Shown: positions 1 through 4,983 of the stretch, one piece after another
How positions within the stretch are numbered: the first letter of the stretch is position 1
How the letters are laid out: every line of letters begins with the position of its first letter
Assembly (NCBI GenBank): GCA_020343555.1
Contig: CP070800.1
Coordinates: 1,698,556-1,704,746, forward strand
DNA: 6,191 nt
DNA from: Dehalococcoidales bacterium
GTDB taxonomy: Bacteria > Chloroflexota > Dehalococcoidia > Dehalococcoidales > UBA2162
Direction of reading: 5' to 3'
The notes under the pieces: model-generated
Seen by the model: the letters and a program-made list of their open reading frames with translations, nothing else
Database searches by the model: none
Told to the model about the DNA's origin: nothing
Made by a program: the position numbers and the translations under genes

Positions 1-6
1 AAAGCC

Positions 7-124
7 TCCTGGCAGTGACTTATTTTCCACAAGGGGAGACCCCTCAGTATCCTCCGCGCTGGGGCGTTTCACTTCCGTGTTCGGGATGGGAACGGGTGGT
101 ACCACCCCGCTCAAACCACCAGGA
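7..124 (-). rRNA. rrf: 5S ribosomal RNA, complete
   Basis: The minus strand reads TCCTGGTGG at the 5' end and CTGCCAGGA at the 3' end, which pair as the closing helix I of 5S rRNA. In between are the highly conserved 5S stretches, seen on the plus strand as cacttccgtgttcgggatgg and ggtaccaccccgc. The resulting length of 118 nt is normal for bacterial 5S. It is a structural RNA of the large ribosomal subunit. No 23S gene lies directly upstream: the preceding minus-strand gene is a GNAT acetyltransferase about 100 nt away, with a terminator-like hairpin between them. The ends are set from helix pairing and could be off by one or two bases. Only six bases remain beyond the 3' end, so its terminator cannot be seen. 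Confidence 0.96.
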
Positions 125-136
125 GACTATATCCAA

Positions 137-142
137 TTTATA
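137..142 (-). promoter_or_regulatory. Candidate -10 element for 5S rRNA (weak)
   Basis: On the minus strand TATAAA lies 12 nt before the 5S 5' end, so initiation about 7 nt downstream would start just ahead of the mature RNA. The expected -35 position (about 159-165) falls inside the upstream terminator hairpin and reads only TGGTTC/GTGGTT, a poor match to TTGACA. A second box, TATAGT at 126-131, would start transcription inside the 5S. The argument is mainly positional: the hairpin separates the 5S from the upstream operon, so some local promoter or read-through is required. Confidence 0.25.
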
Positions 143-153
143 ACTAACATACG

Positions 154-186
154 AAAAGGAACCACTTGAGCGGAATCACGGTTCCT
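154..186 (-). terminator. Intrinsic terminator after the acetyltransferase operon
   Basis: On the minus strand AGGAACC (180-186) pairs perfectly with GGTTCCT (157-163) across a 16-nt loop, followed by a short U tract (TTTT at 154-157, sharing one base with the stem). It begins about 37 nt after the stop codon of the acetyltransferase gene and ends about 30 nt before the 5S gene. It therefore probably closes the three-gene operon and insulates the 5S. The long loop and short U run make its strength uncertain. Confidence 0.6.
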
Positions 187-222
187 CAACATAAACAGTG
201 TATCACCACGTGATAATTCCAG

Positions 223-705
223 TCAAGACCCGGAAGTATCATTTTCATTGATCCTCATCAAAATCGTTGTCCTGGGGAAAAAACCATACTTGGTATAAAA
301 AGGATGCACTTCCTCGTTACCAACCAGCACCTGGACGATTATCTCCTTTGCTGCTTCCTCCTTCAGCCGATTCAGAGCACTGGTAATCAGATTATCTCCG
401 ATTCTATTACGACGATAGTCCGATTCAACAAATATAGAGTCTATTTCACCCAGCCCGTCTCGCTTGACACTGCTTATACAGTAACCCACTACCTCTTTGT
501 TATCGGCATCTCGGGCAAGATCGATCCGTATCTTCCCGCCATCAGCATCATGAAGCAGTTCATTTTTTCTGTTAACCCACTTGCGGTCTGGATAATCATA
601 GCCAAAGTGACGAGATATCTCTCCATGGTGTTCGTTTAATTTCTTCCATAGAGGTGCAACTATATCGATTCCTTCTTCATTGGTTACTGAATACTCAATG
701 TTCAT
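223..705 (-). CDS. GNAT family N-acetyltransferase
   Basis: This 160-residue protein has the length and layout of a single-domain GNAT enzyme, which transfers an acetyl group from acetyl-CoA to an amine; the substrate cannot be told. The acetyl-CoA-binding region (motif A) is at residues 88-106: strand EIDSIFVESDY followed by the pyrophosphate-binding loop RRNRIGDNLI. The usual R-x-x-G-x-G loop has R101 in place of the first glycine but keeps G103. The C-terminal GNAT signature HPFYTKYGFFPR is at 134-145. It is probably a cytoplasmic enzyme, with no signal peptide or membrane segment. The ATG is preceded by GGAG (713-716) at 7 nt, which supports the start. It is the third gene of a minus-strand operon, 20 nt after the winged-helix regulator, so it is probably controlled by the same promoter and operator. 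A hairpin terminator follows. The family call is firm; the role is unknown. Confidence 0.88.
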   Translation of the reverse strand: MNIEYSVTNEEGIDIVAPLWKKLNEHHGEISRHFGYDYPDRKWVNRKNELLHDADGGKIRIDLARDADNKEVVGYCISSVKRDGLGEIDSIFVESDYRRNRIGDNLITSALNRLKEEAAKEIIVQVLVGNEEVHPFYTKYGFFPRTTILMRINENDTSGS

Positions 706-725
706 TTTACTTCTCCATAGAAAAT

Positions 726-1055
726 CTAACCCCCAGGCAGTTCCTCCAGCACCTGCTTCATCCTGTCGCGGTAGGTATAAAACGCTTTACGACCCTCCTC
801 GGTCATCTGAAGCATCGTATGAGGTTTCTTATCCAGGAAATCCTTTATCACAGCTACATATCCCGCCAATTCAAGTTTACTGAGATGGGAAGATAGATTT
901 CCCCAGGTAAGACCGGTCTGCCTTTGCAGGAATATCGCATCGGCACTCTCGGCTACGGAAAGATAAGCCATAATCAGGTACCGGGCAGGTTCATGAATAA
1001 TCCGGTCAATTCCTGTAATATGATTGTCACGGTTTTCGGAATCAGGAGATAACAT
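726..1055 (-). CDS. Winged-helix transcriptional regulator (HTH_34/MarR-like)
   Basis: A 109-residue protein with a single winged helix-turn-helix DNA-binding domain. Residues 17-34 (DRIIHEPARYLIMAYLSV) form the typical first helix. The helix-turn-helix spans about 40-67, with TGLTWGNLSSHLSKLELAGY as turn and recognition helix. The wing and following helix are at 68-92 (AVIKDFLDKKPHTMLQMTEEGRKAF). This pattern matches the small winged-helix proteins of the HTH_34 type, related to MarR/ArsR regulators; no metal-binding cysteines are present, arguing against a metal-sensing ArsR. It probably acts as a cytoplasmic dimer repressing its own operon through the inverted repeat at 1666-1689. That is inferred from position only. 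The ATG lies inside the end of the upstream membrane-protein gene (14-nt overlap) with a strong ribosome site (GGGAGGAG) just upstream, so the two are translationally coupled. The inducing signal is unknown. Confidence 0.88.
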   Translation of the reverse strand: MLSPDSENRDNHITGIDRIIHEPARYLIMAYLSVAESADAIFLQRQTGLTWGNLSSHLSKLELAGYVAVIKDFLDKKPHTMLQMTEEGRKAFYTYRDRMKQVLEELPGG

Positions 1056-1641
1056 CCTGCTCCTCCCGGCTTGGTTTTGGATATCTTCGCAGGAATCGTA
1101 TAAATAAACCTGTTCCGTACAAAGCTATAGTTCCTCCGGGGATGAAGAAAGCTAGTTCACGTGGCATGTTCAACCACTGCTGAGCTGCCGCTCCGGCAAA
1201 AACGATTACTCCATATATATACCACCGTGTCACTCTCCACCAGTAACCCAGGATAGCTATTACCACCGCCATCATGGAAATTAATAGAAACATGAAGTAT
1301 TCATCCAGCCATGCTGGTCTCGTGGTGAATGCGAAAATCCCAAATACAGCAAATCCCATCAAGAACAAGACTACCCCTAGAATAACCATTCTCATCTGCT
1401 GCTTTCGTGCTTCATTAAGTTTTATATAGCCTGACCTGGGATATACCACAGCACGCTTGATACCAAGAACCGCAAAATAGACTACTACCCACATACCGCC
1501 CATAACGGCTACCAGGTTCTGCCATATAGATAACCCCCATCCTATTAGGTATAAACCGAGAAGGATATCCCACAACCCATCCTGGAAATAGGACAAATAT
1601 ACCTTTTTTTTGACCTGGTTTAGATCGAAATTCTCCTGCAT
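1042..1641 (-). CDS. Six-helix integral membrane protein of unknown function
   Basis: A 199-residue hydrophobic protein that I cannot assign to a function. Six likely transmembrane helices are visible at about 22-40, 43-62, 84-106, 113-134, 139-157 and 163-184. The N-terminus is short and polar, a basic loop lies at 61-84 (KRAVVYPRS, EARKQQMR), and the C-terminal tail is basic then acidic (RFLRRYPKPSREEQDVIS). The positive charges suggest that both termini and the 61-84 loop face the cytoplasm. No catalytic or transporter motif is recognisable. It is the first gene of the operon and overlaps the winged-helix gene by 14 nt; membrane proteins of this style next to small winged-helix regulators suggest a regulated membrane module. 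The ATG has only a weak ribosome site (GGTGG), which lies inside a small inverted repeat at 1642-1655. A run of eight A's on the coding strand (1604-1611) encodes K11-K13 and is a possible slippage site. Confidence 0.8.
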   Translation of the reverse strand: MQENFDLNQVKKKVYLSYFQDGLWDILLGLYLIGWGLSIWQNLVAVMGGMWVVVYFAVLGIKRAVVYPRSGYIKLNEARKQQMRMVILGVVLFLMGFAVFGIFAFTTRPAWLDEYFMFLLISMMAVVIAILGYWWRVTRWYIYGVIVFAGAAAQQWLNMPRELAFFIPGGTIALYGTGLFIRFLRRYPKPSREEQDVIS

Positions 1642-1655
1642 AATGGACCACCATT
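1642..1655 (-). repeat. Small inverted repeat over the ribosome site
   Basis: On the minus strand AATGG-tggt-CCATT sits immediately before the ATG at 1641. The 5-bp stem includes part of the only SD-like stretch (GGTGG), so an RNA hairpin here could lower translation of the membrane protein. The stem is short, and the effect is inference. Confidence 0.35.
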
Positions 1656-1665
1656 CCCGTTAATT

Positions 1666-1689
1666 TACTTTGCATTACAAAGTACTTTG
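1666..1689. promoter_or_regulatory. Three-half-site operator (TACTTTG/CAAAGTA)
   Basis: TACTTTG (1666-1672) and CAAAGTA (1678-1684) form a perfect inverted repeat with a 5-bp spacer. A third half-site, TACTTTG (1683-1689), overlaps the second by two bases, so 1678-1689 is itself a perfect 12-bp palindrome. The array directly follows the -10 box of the operon promoter and covers the expected transcription start, where a bound repressor would block initiation. The winged-helix protein encoded two genes downstream is the natural candidate to bind it. The repeats are seen directly; the binding partner is inferred. Confidence 0.65.
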
Positions 1690-1692
1690 CAT

Positions 1693-1721
1693 ATTTTATT
1701 ATGAAAAAAGGTGGTTGTCAA
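1693..1721 (-). promoter_or_regulatory. Sigma70-type promoter of the membrane-protein/regulator operon
   Basis: Minus strand: -35 TTGACA (1716-1721, perfect consensus), 17-bp spacer, -10 TAAAAT (1693-1698, one mismatch). The predicted start is near 1686, giving a leader of about 45 nt. It is the best-matching promoter in the window. The operator overlaps its start site, consistent with a strong promoter held in check by a repressor. Confidence 0.8.
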
Positions 1722-1780
1722 GAGGATAGGAAAAATTTCTCGTAATAACTTAGAGGTAAATAGTATATGAGACAACGCTG

Positions 1781-1810
1781 AAAACTGATTGTAAGCACAA
1801 AGTTATCAGT
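1781..1810 (-). terminator. Possible weak terminator after the HD-domain gene
   Basis: On the minus strand ACTGAT (1805-1810) pairs with ATCAGT (1784-1789) across 15 nt and is followed by a short T tract (TTTT at 1781-1784, sharing one base with the stem). It lies about 40 nt beyond the HD-gene stop codon, the right place for a terminator. The stem is only 6 bp and AT-rich, so it would be inefficient. Confidence 0.3.
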
Positions 1811-1850
1811 GAGGTCTGGAATGCCTATTCAACTTTAACGGCGTGATAGT

Positions 1851-2447
1851 TTAATCTGCTAAGTTCTCTATGAGTTTCTTTCGCTCTTTGAGTTCTTTCC
1901 GTGCTATTTTCTTTGCTGACTTCGAGTAAATATAGTTTGAATCTTTAAGGTCTTTTTCGAGTCGCTTACAGCGTTCTTCAAGCTCGGATTTACTGCGATT
2001 TGCATCAACCTTGAATCCTTCCGGGGAAAACCTCCACAGCTTATCGGCATCTCTGACCAACCCTTCTTCTTTCGAAATGAAACCTTTCCTAGAATCATGC
2101 TGCGAAATTATCTCAAGGATTTCGGGTATCATTTCGGCAGAATAGTTCAACTCTTGAAGAATCTTCTCACCCAGCTTGACACTTTCTGCCTGGTGTTCGT
2201 CCCTCACCGCTTCCCTTTCTTCCTTTTTGGCATCTTTATCGAATATCAGCATCCGTCTCTCGCGCGGAATCTGGCTGTATCCGACATCATGAAGAATGAT
2301 CGCCGGTATCACGATTTCTTCATTCCCGTCTTCCAGCTTTATCAGTTCTTTCGCATATTTCAGGGTTATCCTGGCATGACCGTCATCATCTCTCTGGTCC
2401 TGGTAAGGTAACGCTGTTTCCCATATTTTCTCGAATATCTCTTTCAT
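1851..2447 (-). CDS. HD-domain phosphohydrolase
   Basis: Counted from ATG 2447, this is a 198-residue protein of the HD superfamily: metal-dependent phosphohydrolases that usually act on nucleotides or phosphate esters. Likely metal ligands are H24 (DDDGHARI), H53-D54 (IILHDVGYS), H85 (DEHQAES), H117-D118 (SQHDSR) and D133 or D135 (VRDADKLWRF). The H...HD...H...HD...D order is typical of the family. The last ~50 residues are highly charged and probably form a helical coiled tail (SELEERCKRLEKDLKD through the C-terminus). It is predicted to be a soluble cytoplasmic protein; the substrate is unknown. The frame stays open upstream to a TTG at 2507, but ATG 2447 has GGAG 10 nt upstream, and a good promoter lies inside the would-be extension, so the short form is preferred. 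It appears monocistronic. Confidence 0.85.
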   Translation of the reverse strand: MKEIFEKIWETALPYQDQRDDDGHARITLKYAKELIKLEDGNEEIVIPAIILHDVGYSQIPRERRMLIFDKDAKKEEREAVRDEHQAESVKLGEKILQELNYSAEMIPEILEIISQHDSRKGFISKEEGLVRDADKLWRFSPEGFKVDANRSKSELEERCKRLEKDLKDSNYIYSKSAKKIARKELKERKKLIENLAD

Positions 2448-2477
2448 GTTCTTGTATCTCCATCGCAGGATGATGAC

Positions 2478-2507
2478 AGTATAGAAGAAATACGCCCTGG
2501 GTTCCAA
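2478..2507 (-). promoter_or_regulatory. Promoter of the HD-domain gene
   Basis: Minus strand: -35 TTGGAA (2502-2507), 18-bp spacer, -10 TATACT (2478-2483, one mismatch from consensus). Transcription from about 2471 gives a leader of roughly 24 nt that still contains the GGAG ribosome site for ATG 2447. This separates the gene from the methyltransferase gene upstream, for which no convincing terminator is visible. Confidence 0.55.
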
Positions 2508-2576
2508 ACGAATCGTGTTATAAAGTCACTATCTAAGTACAATTCTGCTTATCGCCCGGAAACCTGGATAGTTGTA

Positions 2577-3383
2577 TCATTGCCAGGCAAGAATCGCCTC
2601 TGTATCGCCTTCGCTCATGAATACGTCCGAAGAGTCCAGTCGTGTCAGGGCTTCACGTAACTCGCTCTCGAACGCTTCCGTCTTTTCTCCCAGGACAGAC
2701 GGATTAGCCATCGAGGTAGAGTAAAGATTGCCGATTAATTCATCCGGTGTAAAAGATCGCACCCAGTGGTGCTTCCATGTTTCTGTCTTTGTGAATGACG
2801 ACTCAGTAACAAATAGTTCGTGTTTTATCGAAGCCACATTATAGGTACCGGAACCCGCCCTTCTCTCTTCACCAAGATACTTCCTGATCAGTTCCTTGGC
2901 TGCTGTCAGCCACTCATACGGATGATACGTCCAGATACTGGTGTTCCATGCTATGGCAATGCCGCCATCATCAGAGATTATCTTAAACAATTCATCAAGC
3001 GTCTTTTCCCTGTCCATCCAGTGAAAAGCAGTACCTATCGTCACCAGTTTGAATCGACCGAGTTTATCCCTGAGGTTAGGTAAATCATCCGAACCACCTT
3101 CTACCCAGGTTATATTATTTACCCCACTCGCTATTGCCTGCTCTCTGCCCTCGGTAATCATCTCCGGTTCCGGATCCATGGCGACCACTTCCTTGACCGA
3201 TCTCGCCAGAGGAATCGTTATCTGACCGGTACCGCAGCCGAGATCCAAGACTCGGTCATCCATTGAAAGGTTGAATTTACTCGTGAGTAATTCGAAAAAT
3301 TCTTCAGGATATCCTTCCCTGAAGCGTGCGTAATACCAGGCAGTACCTTTAAACGTATCCTTGTAATAAGATGACACTTGCAA
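2577..3383 (-). CDS. Class I SAM-dependent methyltransferase
   Basis: A 268-residue Rossmann-fold methyltransferase using S-adenosylmethionine. Motif I is clear at 45-53 (VLDLGCGTG), the acidic residue ending strand 2 that binds the SAM ribose is D70 (VVAMDPEPEM), and the post-II/III region contains FHWMD at 120-124 and the strand IAIAWNTS at 142-149. The length and the N-terminal FKGTAWYYARFREGYP segment fit small-molecule methyltransferases of the Methyltransf_11/25 type. The substrate cannot be inferred. The start is uncertain: TTG 3383 has AGG only about 3 nt upstream, whereas GTG 3377, two codons later, gives a 9-nt spacing; no ATG is available nearby. It lies 20 nt downstream of the PLP enzyme gene on the same strand and is surely cotranscribed with it, so a role on a sulfur- or amino-containing product of that enzyme is possible but unproven. 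Confidence 0.87.
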   Translation of the reverse strand: MQVSSYYKDTFKGTAWYYARFREGYPEEFFELLTSKFNLSMDDRVLDLGCGTGQITIPLARSVKEVVAMDPEPEMITEGREQAIASGVNNITWVEGGSDDLPNLRDKLGRFKLVTIGTAFHWMDREKTLDELFKIISDDGGIAIAWNTSIWTYHPYEWLTAAKELIRKYLGEERRAGSGTYNVASIKHELFVTESSFTKTETWKHHWVRSFTPDELIGNLYSTSMANPSVLGEKTEAFESELREALTRLDSSDVFMSEGDTEAILAWQ

Positions 3384-3403
3384 TAACCTGAAATGATTAA
3401 TTC

Positions 3404-4597
3404 TTACAAAGAGATAACCGCAGCCTCAATTCGTATTAAAGCTTCCTCTAGCAGGGAACGTGGGCAGGCAAAATTCATTCGCTGGAAACCACTGCCTGAT
3501 TCTCCAAATGTATAACCATCATTCATACCAACCTTCGCTTTTTCTCGCATGAATGATCTCAATGATTCATTATCAAATTCAAGCGCCCGGCAATCCAGCC
3601 AGAGCAGATAGGTGCCCTGATGTTCAGTTACTTTTATTTGTGGAATTCGTTCCTCGAAAAATTCCTTCACAAAATCCAGATTTCCCTGGAGGTAGTCCAG
3701 GACCTGTTCGAGCCATTCGTCTCCGTACCGGTAACCAGCTTCAAGTGCTACATACCCGAATAGATTAGGACTCGGGAGGATTCCAGCCCGTGTACTGGTA
3801 AAATCATCGCGGAGTTTCTTGTTCGGAATAATTATAGTAGAAATTTCCAGTCCGGGAAGATTGAATGTCTTGCTGGGTGACATGCAGGTAATGGAATTCT
3901 GAGCAAACTCTTCCGAAATAGATGCGAACGGAGTGTGTTTATTTCCTTTCATAAGGATTTCGCAGTGAATCTCATCCGCTATCACTACTCCGCCGTTCCC
4001 GATGACAATTTCTCCCATCCTGGTAATTTCGTCACGCGCCCAGAGTCTGCCAATCGGATTATGTGGATTACAGAAGATGATCCCTTTATTCCGATTTGGA
4101 CCGCGCATTCCCGGTTCTACCAAGAATTTCTTCGTCAGATCATCATAGTCCATTTCGTAGCAATTTCCGTCCATTGTTACCTGGTTATTTTGAATATGAC
4201 AACCTGATGAATTTACCACTGAAAAAAACGGGAAATAGGCTGGTTCCTGGAGTATGATCCCGTCACCATGATGCGTAACCGACCGTACTGCAACATGTAA
4301 AGCCGGTATAACGCCCGGTGTGTAGACAACCCATTCAGGATTAATCTCCCAGTCGAACTTTTTACTCATCCTTTCGACGACCGATTCGGTTACGCCGGCA
4401 TCAGGAAAGGTGTACCCGTAAAAGGGGTGTTCCGCTCTTTCCCTGAGGGCTTCCAGTATCGGCTGAGCCACCGGAAAATCCATGTCGGCGACCCACATCG
4501 GTATCACGTCATCGCGGTCGAATATTCTCTCGAGACTACCCCACTTGGCAGAATCCGTATTCTTCCTGTCCCAGACATGGTCGAAATCATACTTCAT
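3404..4597 (-). CDS. patB: PLP-dependent MalY/PatB family C-S lyase (aminotransferase class I/II fold)
   Basis: A 397-residue fold-type I PLP enzyme of normal family length. MalY/PatB hallmarks are the N-terminal DRKNTDSAKW (10-19) and PMWVADMDF (33-41), Y121 in EPAYFPFF, N177 in FCNPHNPIGRLW, D208 in VIADEIHCEI (pairs with the PLP ring nitrogen), the Schiff-base lysine K243 in SPSKTFNLPGLE, and the substrate-carboxylate arginine R373 in FQRMNFACPRS. Characterised relatives cleave the C-S bond of cystathionine or S-substituted cysteines, giving a thiol or homocysteine, pyruvate and ammonia; some act as aminotransferases. It is expected to be cytoplasmic. The ATG has a modest ribosome site (GGGG at 8 nt) and an extended -10 promoter upstream. 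It is the first gene of an operon with a SAM methyltransferase. The family is firm; the precise substrate, and so the symbol, is tentative. Confidence 0.92.
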   Translation of the reverse strand: MKYDFDHVWDRKNTDSAKWGSLERIFDRDDVIPMWVADMDFPVAQPILEALRERAEHPFYGYTFPDAGVTESVVERMSKKFDWEINPEWVVYTPGVIPALHVAVRSVTHHGDGIILQEPAYFPFFSVVNSSGCHIQNNQVTMDGNCYEMDYDDLTKKFLVEPGMRGPNRNKGIIFCNPHNPIGRLWARDEITRMGEIVIGNGGVVIADEIHCEILMKGNKHTPFASISEEFAQNSITCMSPSKTFNLPGLEISTIIIPNKKLRDDFTSTRAGILPSPNLFGYVALEAGYRYGDEWLEQVLDYLQGNLDFVKEFFEERIPQIKVTEHQGTYLLWLDCRALEFDNESLRSFMREKAKVGMNDGYTFGESGSGFQRMNFACPRSLLEEALIRIEAAVISL

Positions 4598-4638
4598 GTA
4601 TATATCCCCACTACCTGAAGTATATCTGAATCTAATTT

Positions 4639-4647
4639 CTTATACCA
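4639..4647 (-). promoter_or_regulatory. Extended -10 promoter for the C-S lyase operon
   Basis: Minus strand TGG-TATAAG is an extended -10 element (TGn plus five of six -10 bases). The start would be near 4632, leaving a leader of about 35 nt. The -35 position 17 bp upstream (GAGTCC) is poor, which is usual for extended -10 promoters. Confidence 0.5.
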
Positions 4648-4732
4648 GTTTTTCCTGACTTGGACTCACGGGAGAGGATCTTGTTATCCACTACGGAAGG
4701 ACAAACGAAGATTACTCAGTCAAGTACCGCAT

Positions 4733-4753
4733 TACCTATACTTGGAATAGGTA
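4733..4753. repeat. 7-bp perfect inverted repeat
   Basis: TACCTAT (4733-4739) and ATAGGTA (4747-4753) are perfectly complementary around a 7-nt centre (ACTTGGA). No T tract follows on the plus strand, so it is not an obvious terminator in that direction. It lies about 90 bp upstream of the C-S lyase -10 box and could be an operator or an RNA hairpin. Its role is unknown. Confidence 0.45.
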
Positions 4754-4819
4754 GTCACCATTTACGATACATGTTGTCTCGCGTTGCTTTCGTACATCAT
4801 ATGCATTAGCATAATTCCC

Positions 4820-4833
4820 AACAATATATTGTT
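4820..4833. repeat. 14-bp perfect palindrome
   Basis: AACAATATATTGTT is a perfect palindrome without a spacer. It sits about 40 bp upstream of the -10 box of the bisphosphatase promoter, where an activator or repressor dimer could bind. AT-rich palindromes can arise by chance, so the operator role is only a suggestion. Confidence 0.4.
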
Positions 4834-4873
4834 CACTAGTCATCTATTTCCTATTCCGTAACGATAGTTATCC

Positions 4874-4882
4874 TGATATAAT
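4874..4882 (+). promoter_or_regulatory. Extended -10 promoter for the bisphosphatase gene
   Basis: Plus strand TGA-TATAAT is a perfect extended -10 (TGnTATAAT). The -35 region (around 4854-4859, TTCCGT) is weak. Initiation near 4889 gives a leader of about 95 nt before ATG 4984. A second, poorer candidate (TGTAAT at 4921-4926) lies closer to the gene but has no -35. Confidence 0.5.
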
Positions 4883-4983
4883 CGTCGCGTATAGTAAAAA
4901 ATTTATTTACTTACAGTATATGTAATGGAAAAGCCAGTTTCTTCACTTGACCATTCTAAATAATATCCGAAGGTATTAGCACC

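Larger units (their letters stand above)
4598..4983. other. 386-nt divergent intergenic region
   Basis: This gap separates the divergent C-S lyase (minus) and fructose-bisphosphatase (plus) genes. It holds one candidate promoter for each direction, an inverted repeat at 4733-4753 and a palindrome at 4820-4833. I see no open frame with a ribosome site beyond about a dozen codons, no tRNA-like TTCGA arm and no recognisable riboswitch. It is more AT-rich than the flanking genes. Confidence 0.7.

Noticed and set aside
304..896. Plus-strand open frames opposite the acetyltransferase and regulator genes
   Set aside because: Antisense shadows of two well-supported genes; the composition resembles no family.
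1415..1675. 86-codon minus-strand frame overlapping the membrane-protein gene
   Set aside because: Its translation looks like out-of-frame noise and its start overlaps the operator. It is kept only as the product of a possible -1 slip, noted in the findings.
2097..2411. Plus-strand open frame inside the HD-domain gene
   Set aside because: It is antisense to a gene with clear catalytic motifs, has no recognisable domain and no supporting ribosome site.
2528..2572. Inverted ACTATC...GATAGT after the methyltransferase gene
   Set aside because: Six-bp AT-rich stem with a loop of over 30 nt and no T tract; not convincing as a terminator.
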